Of a stretch of 64,000 bases of DNA, positions 8,314 to 16,252 are shown piece after piece. Each line of letters opens with the position of its first letter. Positions within the stretch are counted from its first letter, which is position 1. Location: assembly GCF_900143545.1 (NCBI RefSeq), contig NZ_FREV01000009.1:20-64019 (forward strand), read 5' to 3'. The notes under the pieces are model-generated. The model saw only the letters and a list, made by a program, of their open reading frames with translations. It ran no database searches and was not told the origin of the DNA. The stretch comes from Loktanella sp. Alg231-35. Its GTDB lineage: Bacteria > Pseudomonadota > Alphaproteobacteria > Rhodobacterales > Rhodobacteraceae. The position numbers and the translations under genes are program-made.

Positions 8314-8862
8314 ATGGCAACAGAAACAACAGACGCCGTCGCAGGTGCTTGCGTAGATGCAGGGGGTTCTGCCCTTGGTATGCCGCAACTTTGCGCGGAT
8401 TGGATGTCAAACCAGATTTTCTGGTTGGTCATTACACTGATCGCAATTTACTTTGTGATGTCACGGATTGCCTTGCCCCGCATTGGTGCGGTTCTGGCAG
8501 AGCGTTCCGGCACAATCACAAATGATATTGCTGCAGCAGAAGAGCTCAAGAACAAAGCAGCCGAAGCTGAAGCTGCTTATGATCAAGCGCTTCTGGATGC
8601 CCGTGCGGAGGCCCAAAAGATCGTGGCCGAAGCCAAAGCAGAAATTCAGGCCGAGCTTGACGTGGAACTGCAGAAAGCAGACGCAGAGATCGCGGCCAAG
8701 ACAGCCGAAAGCGAAGCGGCCATCGCCGAAATTCGCGAGGGCGCTAAGAAAAGCGTCAACGCCGTTGCCAAGGACACAGCCAAGGCATTGGTCGCAGCCA
8801 TGGGCGGCAGTGCTGATGCCAAGGCGATCACTGCGGCGATCACGGCACGGATGAAAGGGTAA
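8314..8862 (+). CDS. atpF': F0 ATP synthase subunit b'
   Basis: The 182-residue b' subunit. A short N-terminal region is followed by one membrane anchor (residues 33-50, [21 protein letters not shown]) and a long Ala/Glu/Lys-rich coiled coil that forms half of the peripheral stalk. Having separate b and b' genes is characteristic of photosynthetic bacteria and alphaproteobacteria. It ends four bases before atpF. Confidence 0.93.
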   Translation: MATETTDAVAGACVDAGGSALGMPQLCADWMSNQIFWLVITLIAIYFVMSRIALPRIGAVLAERSGTITNDIAAAEELKNKAAEAEAAYDQALLDARAEAQKIVAEAKAEIQAELDVELQKADAEIAAKTAESEAAIAEIREGAKKSVNAVAKDTAKALVAAMGGSADAKAITAAITARMKG

Positions 8863-8865
8863 AAC

Positions 8866-9426
8866 ATGAGACTGACACTCACCGCCCTTTTCGCCCTTGC
8901 CGCCAGCCCTGCGCTGGCCGCTGGTGGCAAACCGTTCTTTTCGCTGGCGAACACGGACTTTGTGGTCTGGATCGCATTTGTGATCTTCATCGGTATTCTG
9001 CTTTATTTCAAAGTGCCCGGCCTTGTTGGCGGCATGTTGGACAAGCGCGCTGATGGCATCAAATCCGAGCTGAATGAAGCAAAAGCGCTGCGCGAAGAAG
9101 CTCAGTCTTTGCTGGCCAGCTATGAGCGTAAGCAAAAAGAAGTTCAGGAGCAGTCAGCGCGTATCGTTGCTGCTGCCAAGGAAGAGGCGACAAATGCTGC
9201 CGCCGCTGCCAAGGACGATATTGCCAAATCGATCACCCGCCGTCTGGCCGCCGCTGAAGAGCAGATTGCCAGCGCAGAGGCGGGCGCCATCAAAGAGGTG
9301 CGCGACCAAGCTATCGCTGTTGCTGTTGGCGCTGCCAAAGACGTCATTGCCAAGCAGATGGACGCGAGATCTGCCGGTGCATTGATCGACGATTCAATCG
9401 CGACAGTGGCCGACAAGCTGCACTAA
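8866..9426 (+). CDS. atpF: F0 ATP synthase subunit b
   Basis: The 186-residue b subunit of the peripheral stalk. It starts with a signal-like hydrophobic segment (residues 1-18, ending SPALA), then a membrane anchor (about 29-48, FVVWIAFVIFIGILLYF), then a heptad-rich helix to the C-terminus. It is the last gene of the F0 operon and is followed by a rho-independent terminator. Confidence 0.93.
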   Translation: MRLTLTALFALAASPALAAGGKPFFSLANTDFVVWIAFVIFIGILLYFKVPGLVGGMLDKRADGIKSELNEAKALREEAQSLLASYERKQKEVQEQSARIVAAAKEEATNAAAAAKDDIAKSITRRLAAAEEQIASAEAGAIKEVRDQAIAVAVGAAKDVIAKQMDARSAGALIDDSIATVADKLH

Positions 9427-9447
9427 TCAGTCGTCACAACAGAATAG

Positions 9448-9484
9448 AAAGCCCGGTGGTGCTATGCGCCGCCGGGCTTTTTCG
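9448..9484 (+). terminator. Rho-independent terminator of the F0 operon
   Basis: AAGCCCGG at 9449-9456 pairs with CCGGGCTT at 9472-9479, extended by GC pairs toward the loop, and runs directly into TTTTTC. It lies 22 bases after the atpF stop. Confidence 0.85.
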
Positions 9485-9546
9485 TTGACAGAAGGCTGCT
9501 GCACTTGAACACTCAACCGCGGGGCGAGAGCGGGAGAAGACTGATA

Positions 9547-10287
9547 ATGCCAACCCTTTGGCGAGGGGTAAGTGGTGCCGTGTGCTATGCGGCTGTCCTG
9601 ACCCTTGGCACGTTCCTTGTTTTCCGCATTGGCGTACCTCCGGTCGATGTTCCCGACGTATTGGCAAAACTGATGCCGGTACAGTTTGTCGCTGTCGCGC
9701 TTTGCGTTGTCTTTGCCCTTCGAAGTGGCGGATGGCGAAGGGTGGGATTTGGCCGGATAAACCTGCCATCCCTGATCTGGTTTCTACCCGCATGGTGCGT
9801 GCTGGGCGTGTTGTTCTGGACGGTGTTCCTTGGCGGGACGGCACCGGAGTTGAATGACCTGAGTGCGACAGCTTGGGCTTTTCTTGTCGTCACCCCGCTG
9901 CTTGTCGCATTTGGGGAAGAGGTGATGTTCCGCGGCATCTTGCTACGGGGCGCGCTTGCAGGGCTGCCTGTTGTCTATGCGCTGCTCCTCAGCACGGCGG
10001 GCTTTGCCGCCCTTCATTTCGTTAATGGGATCGCCGGGCAGGCGGCCTTGGGGACGGTGCAGCAGGTCGGCTTTGCTCTGATTGTGGGCTTCGCACTGGC
10101 GCCGCTCGCCATCCGGCTAGGCAACCTCTGGCCGCTCGTTCTATGGCATTGGCTTTGGAATGTGGCAGTTTTTGCCAGCCAAATCGCCGATCTGATTCAC
10201 CCCTTTGTCCTGATCGGGATGTCGTTTCAGGCGGTCGTTTCAATTTGGCTTTGGGCCGCGCTGATCCGTGGCGAAATCACGGCCTAA
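9547..10287 (+). CDS. CPBP family intramembrane metalloprotease
   Basis: A 246-residue multi-pass membrane protein of the CPBP (CAAX protease / bacteriocin-processing) family. The family motifs are in order: EEVMFRG (EExxxR), FAALHF (FxxxH) and HWLWN (HxxxN), forming the putative metal site within the membrane. Eight or so hydrophobic segments are visible. The ATG at 9547 is preceded by GGGAGAAG; an upstream TTG would add a polar, unlikely N-terminus. The substrate is unknown. It overlaps the convergent FadR-type gene by four bases. Confidence 0.85.
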   Translation: MPTLWRGVSGAVCYAAVLTLGTFLVFRIGVPPVDVPDVLAKLMPVQFVAVALCVVFALRSGGWRRVGFGRINLPSLIWFLPAWCVLGVLFWTVFLGGTAPELNDLSATAWAFLVVTPLLVAFGEEVMFRGILLRGALAGLPVVYALLLSTAGFAALHFVNGIAGQAALGTVQQVGFALIVGFALAPLAIRLGNLWPLVLWHWLWNVAVFASQIADLIHPFVLIGMSFQAVVSIWLWAALIRGEITA

Positions 10288-11051
10288 CGCTTGGCCTCAT
10301 GCTCTAGTCGCTTTAGCGCAAAAGCTTCGTTGCGGTCCGATTTTTGCTGATCTGACAGAGCAGTTTCAACAAAGCTAAGATGCGATTCCACTGCAGCACG
10401 TGCTGCCTGCGGATCACGGGATTGCAGCGCGGTATTGATCATTCGGTGCTGGTCCAACAACGCATCGCGCGTCATCCGCTGTTTGAACATGACAGTGCGG
10501 TTGTAGAACACGCCTTCACGCAGCAGCTCGTACATTGACCGCATCATGTGCAGCATGATGACGTTATGGCTTGCCTCAATGATCGACAGATGGAAATCGG
10601 CATCAAGCCGGGCCTCATCCGCCGGGTTCCGTTTTTGATGGGCCACTTCCATCTTTTCAAAGATCGCGTTGATGACCGTTAGATCCGTATCGCTAGCCAG
10701 CCGTGCCGCGCGTTCTGCTGCCAGCCCCTCCATGTCGCGGCGGAAACTGATGTAGTCAAAGACCGCCGTGTCATGGGTTGCAAAGAGCGTGACCAGTGCA
10801 GGCGAAAACGCAGATCCCAACACGTCCGCCACATAAACCCCGGCGCCCGCCTTTGACATCAGCAAACCACGGTCTTGCAAATCCGCCAGCGCTTCGCGCA
10901 GCGAGGGCCGTGAAACGCCCATCCGCTCGCTCAATTCGCGCTCAGACGGCAGGCGTTCGCCGGGGCGCAGGATGCCGCGCAGGATTAAACCTTCCACCTG
11001 ACGGATCACACCATGAGAGAGTTTTTCTTGCTGAACAGGTTCAAATGGCAT
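10284..11051 (-). CDS. FadR-subfamily GntR transcriptional regulator
   Basis: A 255-residue GntR regulator. Residues 9-75 hold the winged HTH (RPGERLPSERELSERMGVSRPSLREALADLQDRGLL) and the rest is the all-helical FCD effector domain, with the metal-binding Asp and His residues expected for this fold (DADFHLSIIEASHN; SHLSF). Such proteins usually sense carboxylic acids (PdhR, LldR, GlcC types). No metabolic partner gene is adjacent, so its regulon is elsewhere. A TTGGTCA-type palindrome just upstream suggests autoregulation. The ATG at 11051 is used because the HTH region begins soon after it. Confidence 0.9.
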   Translation of the reverse strand: MPFEPVQQEKLSHGVIRQVEGLILRGILRPGERLPSERELSERMGVSRPSLREALADLQDRGLLMSKAGAGVYVADVLGSAFSPALVTLFATHDTAVFDYISFRRDMEGLAAERAARLASDTDLTVINAIFEKMEVAHQKRNPADEARLDADFHLSIIEASHNVIMLHMMRSMYELLREGVFYNRTVMFKQRMTRDALLDQHRMINTALQSRDPQAARAAVESHLSFVETALSDQQKSDRNEAFALKRLEHEAKR

Positions 11052-11067
11052 GGGATGTTGTCTCCGA

Positions 11068-11088
11068 TTGGTCAAATGATATGACCAA
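11068..11088. promoter_or_regulatory. FadR/GntR-type operator
   Basis: TTGGTCA at 11068-11074 and TGACCAA at 11082-11088 form a perfect inverted repeat with a seven-base centre, 17 bases upstream of the regulator's ATG. TGGT...ACCA half-sites are typical of FadR-subfamily GntR proteins. Probably autoregulatory. Confidence 0.65.
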
Positions 11089-11106
11089 AATTCGCCGCTC
11101 ACAACG

Positions 11107-11136
11107 AAAAAGGGGCTGCTCAGCGGCAGCCCCTTT
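11107..11136 (-). terminator. Terminator of the OmpA-family lipoprotein gene
   Basis: AAAGGGGCTGC and GCAGCCCCTTT form a perfect 11-base stem with a six-base loop. On the minus strand it is followed by TTTTTCG, 25 bases after the lipoprotein stop. This is a convincing rho-independent terminator. Confidence 0.85.
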
Positions 11137-11160
11137 CAGGAAACCTTGAGGTTCGGCGCC

Positions 11161-11817
11161 TTAGTTTGGCGTGATCACAATCTCAACCCGGCGGTTGGCC
11201 TGCTTGCCGGCCGCATTAAGGTTGGACGCAACAGGCTGGTTCTCACCAGCACCGATGGAACGCACACGGGTCGCCGAAACACCACCGCTGAGCAACACAC
11301 CGGATACGGCTTGCGCACGGCGCTCAGACAGGCCCTGGTTAAAGGACGCATCACCAACGTTGTCGGTATGGCCGATCACGTTGATTGTTGTGTCAGGGTA
11401 CTGCTGCAGCGAGTTGGCAACGATGCGCAGCTCTCGCTGGGCGGTGCCGGACAGCTGTGTGCTGTTGGTTGCAAAAAGCAGATCCTGGCTCAGAACGACG
11501 CGCAGGTCACGGCCGTTGTTGGACACGCCAACATCATTGCGCAACTGGCGACGCAGGTCTTCGGCTTGACGGTCAAGCGAGTTACCAACGCCTGCACCAA
11601 CACCCGCACCAAGGGCGGCGCCAATCAATGCCGCCTGATTACGTTCGCGCACAGAGCCGTCGTTGTTTGTCAGCGCGCCAAGCACCGCACCAGCGCCTGC
11701 ACCGATCAAGGCGCCTTGCTGAGTGTTTTGCATCTGGTTCGGTCCGGTGGTGTCGCATGCGGCAACCAATGTCAGCGATGCGGCGGCAACGACGAGTGGA
11801 AATTTCGTTAGTTTCAT
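11161..11817 (-). CDS. OmpA-family outer-membrane lipoprotein
   Basis: A 218-residue lipoprotein. The signal peptide ends at a lipobox (LVAAC, Cys21 of this start). Residues 40-85 are two glycine-zipper segments (ALIGAGAGAVLGAL and ALIGAALGAGVGAGVG). The C-terminal OmpA/MotB domain (about 105-218) has the peptidoglycan-binding motif NVIGHTDNVGDASFNQGLSE and ends RRVEI. It should anchor the outer membrane to peptidoglycan. The second of two nearby ATGs (11817) is chosen because GGAA then sits at proper spacing. It is a single-gene unit with its own terminator. Confidence 0.92.
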   Translation of the reverse strand: MKLTKFPLVVAAASLTLVAACDTTGPNQMQNTQQGALIGAGAGAVLGALTNNDGSVRERNQAALIGAALGAGVGAGVGNSLDRQAEDLRRQLRNDVGVSNNGRDLRVVLSQDLLFATNSTQLSGTAQRELRIVANSLQQYPDTTINVIGHTDNVGDASFNQGLSERRAQAVSGVLLSGGVSATRVRSIGAGENQPVASNLNAAGKQANRRVEIVITPN

Positions 11818-11932
11818 GGTCATGGTTCCATTTAATATAAGTGCGCAAATCGCACCGTGGATGGGTCAGCTTATGCAGAATTTGCCCATGATATCCAATA
11901 GCGCCCCCGTGACCAGCATGGTTTCGCTTACT

Positions 11933-12781
11933 TTACGGCCTTCCCGTGTTTGCATCCACGCGCGCCGATTCCCATGCGAGCATGGCGCGTTTGACGGGAA
12001 GCCCCCAATGGTAACCGCCCAGCTCCCCTGATTTGCGCAATGCGCGGTGACAGGGAATCAACCAACTGACCGGGTTTCGTCCCACGGCCGTTCCGACGGC
12101 GCGCACAGCCTTGGGTTTGCCAATGGATTGCGCAATCTCCGAATAGGTCGTGACATGCCCCGATGGGATGGTCAGCAACGCCTCCCACACCTTCAGTTGA
12201 AAAGGCGCGCCGATCATATGCAGCTTGGTTTCGCCTGTCATGCCAAGGGCCGCCTCTGCCCAAGGGCGCAGGAAACTGGGGTCTTCGACGAAGCGGGCTT
12301 TGGGCCAGCGTGATTTCAGATCGGCCATGGCAGGTTCCGGCCCTGCCTCTGCTGCGAAAGCCAACCCGCAAATGCCGCGATCGGTACCCATGGCCAATGC
12401 CGGGCCAAAGTGGCTTTCGAACCAGCCCCAATGGATGGTCAATTCAGCCCCGTCACGCGCATAGTCTCCGGGGCTCATCGCCTCCCAGCGCACAAATAGA
12501 TCATGCAAGCGCCCGCTGCCTGACAGACCTACGGCATGTGCGGTTTCAAGCGTCGTGAACCGGTCGCGCAAAAGCGTCTTGGCGTGCGCCAAAGTCAGAT
12601 ACTGCTGGTAGCGTTTGGGCGACACGCCCACCCAGGTGGAAAAGAGCCGTTGAAAATGCGCGGGGCTCATGTTCATCTCGGCCGCCAGATCGGCCAGGGT
12701 TTGCGGCTCGTCGCCAGCGGCATCAATCGCTTCGATGGCGCGGCGCATGATTTGGTAATGATATGTCTCTGTCTGTTCCAT
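11933..12781 (-). CDS. AraC-type HTH fused to O6-methylguanine-DNA methyltransferase
   Basis: A 282-residue fusion. Residues 10-110 carry an AraC double HTH (SPAHFQRLFSTWVGVSPKRYQQYL). The C-terminal half is the alkyltransferase, with the VWEALLTIPSGHVTTYSEIA motif and the active-site PCHRA. This is the domain order of Ada without the N-terminal zinc/phosphotriester domain, so it can repair O6-methylguanine but cannot sense phosphotriesters in the Ada way. It could still bind DNA as a regulator. The ATG at 12781 is used; an upstream TTG adds only three residues. Confidence 0.92.
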   Translation of the reverse strand: MEQTETYHYQIMRRAIEAIDAAGDEPQTLADLAAEMNMSPAHFQRLFSTWVGVSPKRYQQYLTLAHAKTLLRDRFTTLETAHAVGLSGSGRLHDLFVRWEAMSPGDYARDGAELTIHWGWFESHFGPALAMGTDRGICGLAFAAEAGPEPAMADLKSRWPKARFVEDPSFLRPWAEAALGMTGETKLHMIGAPFQLKVWEALLTIPSGHVTTYSEIAQSIGKPKAVRAVGTAVGRNPVSWLIPCHRALRKSGELGGYHWGLPVKRAMLAWESARVDANTGRP

Positions 12782-12876
12782 GCCTTTCAAATTAGGGGCA
12801 ATGCGGCAGTGAAGCGACCCGGAAATTGCGCATCTGACGCTTGCTCCCTTTGGGCCAAGCAGTCATACCGGAGCGC

Positions 12877-13521
12877 ATGGCAAAACAGCTTGATTATCAT
12901 ACCATTCGCGAGATTTTCACGCGCTTCCACACGGCAGAGGCCGAGCCCAAGGGCGAGTTGGAACACGTGAACGTCTACACGCTGGTTGTGGCGGTTGCTT
13001 TGTCGGCGCAAGCCACGGATGCGGGCGTGAACAAAGCGACCCGCGAATTGTTCAAAATTGCCGATACCCCGCAAAAGATGCTCGACCTCGGGCTGGACCG
13101 CGTGACCGAACATATCAAGACCATCGGCCTTTTTCGCAACAAGGCCAAAAACGTCATCAAGATGAGCCAGATTTTGGTCGATGATTATGGCGGGCAGGTG
13201 CCCAATTCCCGCGCTGCTCTGCAATCGCTGCCCGGTGTGGGCCGTAAGACGGCCAATGTGGTGCTTAATATGTGGTGGGGCCAACCAGCACAGGCTGTGG
13301 ACACCCATATCTTTCGTTTCGGCAATCGCAGCGGTGTCGCGGTCGGCAAGGATGTCGATGCGGTTGAGCGCGCGATCGAGGATCACATCCCTGCCGATTT
13401 CCAACTGCACGCCCATCACTGGATGATCCTGCATGGTCGCTATACCTGTGTGGCGCGAAAACCAAAATGTGCGGCCTGTCTGGTCCGCGATCTCTGCCTG
13501 TTTGAGGATAAGAACCTATGA
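12877..13521 (+). CDS. nth: Endonuclease III
   Basis: A 214-residue bifunctional DNA glycosylase / AP lyase that removes oxidised pyrimidines. The helix-hairpin-helix LPGVGRKTANVVL carries the catalytic Lys; the catalytic Asp lies in AVDTHIFR. The [4Fe-4S] cluster ligands are at the C-terminus in Cys-x6-Cys-x2-Cys-x5-Cys (CVARKPKCAACLVRDLC). The ATG at 12877 follows GGAG. The stop overlaps the next start (ATGA), so the sugar kinase is probably cotranslated. Confidence 0.95.
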   Translation: MAKQLDYHTIREIFTRFHTAEAEPKGELEHVNVYTLVVAVALSAQATDAGVNKATRELFKIADTPQKMLDLGLDRVTEHIKTIGLFRNKAKNVIKMSQILVDDYGGQVPNSRAALQSLPGVGRKTANVVLNMWWGQPAQAVDTHIFRFGNRSGVAVGKDVDAVERAIEDHIPADFQLHAHHWMILHGRYTCVARKPKCAACLVRDLCLFEDKNL

Positions 13522-14507
13522 GTAATTTCGACGTAATCGGTATCGGCAACGCAATTGTCGATGTGATTGGCCATGCCAATGATACATTCCTTGATCACAT
13601 GGGGATCGAGAAGGGCATCATGCAACTGATCGAACGGGATCGGGCAGAGGTGCTTTATGCCGCGATGCAGGATCGCACCGAAACGCCCGGTGGATCGGTG
13701 GCGAATACAATTGCAGGTTTGGGTAGCTTGGGCCTGTCCACCGCCTTTATCGGGAAGGTGAAAGATGACGCACTTGGCCGGTTCTACGCCAAAGGGATGG
13801 AAGACGCTGGCACAGCATTTCCCAACTTGCCATCCGCCAGCGCGGAGGCGCCGACGTCGCGCTCTATGATCTTTGTTTCACCGGATGGCGAGCGGTCGAT
13901 GAACACCTATCTGGGTGCTGGGGCCGATCTGGGGCAGGGCGACGTGTCCGAGGCCTTGTTTGAAGGCGGCAAGATCCTGTTCCTCGAAGGGTATCTTTTT
14001 GACAAGGACGACGGGAAAACCGCTTTCAGTGCGGCAGCACAACTGATGCGTGCTGCGGGCGGGCGGGCAGGTATCACGCTGTCCGATCCATTCTGCGCAG
14101 ACCGCCACCGCGCCGATTTCCAACGCCTTGTCGCCGAAGACATGGACTTCGTTCTGGGCAACGCGGCTGAGTGGACGACGCTGTATGAAACGGATGACCT
14201 TGATGCAGCACTGAAGCAGGCCAGTGCCGTTTGTGAGACGGTTGTTTGCACCTGTTCGGGTGACCCGGTCATTCTGATCCGAGGCGACGAGCGCATTGAA
14301 GTGCCGGTGCGCAAGGTCGTGCCGGTTGATGCGACAGGTGCGGGCGATCAGTTTGCCGCAGGTTTCCTTTACGGGTTTACCACCGGCCAACCGCTGGAAA
14401 CCAGCGGGCGTATGGGTGTGGTGGCGGCGGCAGAGGTGATCGGACATATCGGCCCACGGCCGAAAGCGGATCTCAAGAGCCTCTTTGCGGCTGAAGGGCT
14501 GATCTAA
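13518..14507 (+). CDS. PfkB family kinase, probably adenosine kinase
   Basis: A 329-residue ribokinase-fold kinase. It has the N-terminal GIGNAIVD strand, the GGSVANTIAGLGSLG signature and the C-terminal DATGAGDQFAAGF motif with the catalytic base Asp and anion hole. The overall pattern (VDVIGHANDTFLDHMGIEKGIMQL) resembles alphaproteobacterial adenosine kinase-like proteins, but substrate choice within the PfkB family is uncertain. It is coupled to nth by an ATGA overlap, and its 3' end overlaps the convergent downstream gene by 35 bases. Confidence 0.85.
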   Translation: MSNFDVIGIGNAIVDVIGHANDTFLDHMGIEKGIMQLIERDRAEVLYAAMQDRTETPGGSVANTIAGLGSLGLSTAFIGKVKDDALGRFYAKGMEDAGTAFPNLPSASAEAPTSRSMIFVSPDGERSMNTYLGAGADLGQGDVSEALFEGGKILFLEGYLFDKDDGKTAFSAAAQLMRAAGGRAGITLSDPFCADRHRADFQRLVAEDMDFVLGNAAEWTTLYETDDLDAALKQASAVCETVVCTCSGDPVILIRGDERIEVPVRKVVPVDATGAGDQFAAGFLYGFTTGQPLETSGRMGVVAAAEVIGHIGPRPKADLKSLFAAEGLI

Positions 14508-15192
14508 GCCAAAGTGCGTCGAGCGCATCAACGGCTGTTACGTCGAAGCGCTCTTCTTCTTTCCAGTATCTGCCGGATGGCACGTAGTAGGCCAAACGTC
14601 GTTCTTCGGCGAGGGCTGCCTCAACTGCGGTTTTATCCATCGCAAGCGGCGTTGCCGTCGCTGCGGTTGCTGCGGTTGCGCGCGGAAAGATCAGACGGCT
14701 TTCGTCTTCAGACAGGTTCACCATGGCACATTTCTGACGCGCGGCCATTGCCATCAAACGCGCTGACTTTGCCTCTAGCGAGCGTAGTGTCACATCCTCA
14801 CGCAGGGGATCAGCCGTCCCCTTGCCATAGAAATGCGTGTTGCCTGCCCCGGCATAGACCATGTCACAGCCCAAAACGGCAATCACACGCGGCTTGAGTG
14901 CGGCAAGCGCCCAGTATGACGCGGTAAAGGCCATCGTGCCCCCTGCATAAACGAACCCACCCAATGTGTTCTGCATCGGCACATAATCCGCAGCACGGAT
15001 GACCCTCTGGTTCGGGCGAAGCCCTGACGGCATGCGTTCGGTCGGAAAATCATCGGGGTGGATCAGGTCATCCCAGTCAGGACGCACCGCCCAGGCGTTG
15101 TTGATCGCCACGATCCGATCAAAGGGTGCGCGCGACCAATCGCGGCAGTTCACAACGTTCGGCCCGCTGCCTAGGATAAGGACGACAGTCAC
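14473..15192 (-). CDS. Conserved hypothetical protein with nucleotide-binding-like N-terminus
   Basis: A 239-residue protein of unknown function. It starts with a hydrophobic strand and glycine loop (VVLILGSGPNVVNC) and an IVAINNAWAV motif, followed by VIAVLGCDMVYAGAGNTHFYG. These patterns resemble Rossmann-like proteins such as the DUF115/MptE-like family, which occur near surface-polysaccharide genes. A GTG start at 15192 has AGGA ten bases upstream. It lies beside a sulfotransferase and a glycosyltransferase, suggesting a role in cell-surface glycan work, but this is inference. Confidence 0.7.
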   Translation of the reverse strand: MTVVLILGSGPNVVNCRDWSRAPFDRIVAINNAWAVRPDWDDLIHPDDFPTERMPSGLRPNQRVIRAADYVPMQNTLGGFVYAGGTMAFTASYWALAALKPRVIAVLGCDMVYAGAGNTHFYGKGTADPLREDVTLRSLEAKSARLMAMAARQKCAMVNLSEDESRLIFPRATAATAATATPLAMDKTAVEAALAEERRLAYYVPSGRYWKEEERFDVTAVDALDALWLRSALQPQRGS

Positions 15193-15315
15193 GTTTGCTC
15201 GTTCCTAAAGGTTACCGAGACGTGACCTAGTGTTGCATTCGCCGGTGTCGAGCCACAGCCCATTCTTCCCTTGTTCGAAAATATCTCCGGGGGAAGCCCA
15301 TAAGCAACGGTTCTG

Positions 15316-16137
15316 CTATTGGCCAAGTTTCGCGTGCACCTCATCAAGGTCGATCTCGCCAATGGGCATCTTGTTGGCGGGGTTTTCAAAGTCATATTTG
15401 AAAAGCCGGAAATCCCTTTTGTAGATTTCATAGATCAAATGCATCGACAGGTCGTCGAAGTAGTCCTCGACCGGGTGCGCGCGCTTGGGGCCGTGCCCTT
15501 CGCTTTCGTTGAAACGGGGGATTTGCGTCAGATCGACCGGATGCGCTGTTTCCATGCCGTTCAACACATCTTGCATGCCGTCGTTGAATTGTTCCGTCCA
15601 GAAAATCTTGTCATAGCGCCCCCCATTCACAATGAAGGTCGAGACATGACCGGACATGGCGGACCAGTGGATGTCAGGCTCCATCGGGCGACGCCACCGG
15701 ATGGTGTCGCGGGCGAACAGCAGAAAGCGGCGGAAGCTCTTGATCTGATCGAACTCAAAGCCGTTGTCGGGGTCCCCGACTTCGATCCCGTATTTCTGGA
15801 TCAGTAGGGGTACAAGATTGCCACGGTAGTATTTGCCATTGCGCTGCACGCCACAGATTTTGTCAAAGAACGATGACAGGATGCGGGTGTAGGGATTGCG
15901 CACGCAGGTGAAAGCATAGCTTTTGTGCTGGCGCACGTTCGTTTCGATCACGTCCTGGCTGTCATCCAGCGCCCATTTATGGATACCCGTTTTCGCATCA
16001 TGGATGTCGCCATCAAAAAACGTGCCATGATCAGAATAATACATGATCTGACCAATGCTAGAGCACGCGCATTTGGGCACGACGCGATAGACCATGCTTT
16101 CGCTGCTTGTCATCCATGTGCCCGGAAAGTTGGCCAC
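15316..16137 (-). CDS. Sulfotransferase family protein (carbohydrate type)
   Basis: A 273-residue PAPS-dependent sulfotransferase-like protein. The 5'-phosphosulfate loop is present as VPKCACSSIGQIM near residue 20, and the 3'-phosphate-binding segment as VRNPYTRILSSFFDKI near residue 80, as in the Sulfotransfer_2 (HNK-1/chondroitin-like) family. It probably sulfates an extracellular or lipid-linked sugar. A GTG start at 16137 has AAGGA nine bases before it. It diverges from a GT14-type glycosyltransferase 115 bases away. Confidence 0.85.
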   Translation of the reverse strand: MANFPGTWMTSSESMVYRVVPKCACSSIGQIMYYSDHGTFFDGDIHDAKTGIHKWALDDSQDVIETNVRQHKSYAFTCVRNPYTRILSSFFDKICGVQRNGKYYRGNLVPLLIQKYGIEVGDPDNGFEFDQIKSFRRFLLFARDTIRWRRPMEPDIHWSAMSGHVSTFIVNGGRYDKIFWTEQFNDGMQDVLNGMETAHPVDLTQIPRFNESEGHGPKRAHPVEDYFDDLSMHLIYEIYKRDFRLFKYDFENPANKMPIGEIDLDEVHAKLGQ

Positions 16138-16252
16138 TTGTGCGTTCCTTCTTGTTCTGTCCCTTTAAGAGCAAAGAAACACTGTCACTTCAATGTCTGT
16201 TCGCGTTATGACAGCTCTCGACGCGTATCAACCAAAGGATAACTGCCGGTTC

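Noticed and set aside
15270-15300. GAAAATATCTCCGGGGG motif resembling a dispersed intergenic repeat of Rhodobacteraceae
   Set aside because: Only one copy was noticed in the window, so it cannot be called a repeat from this sequence.
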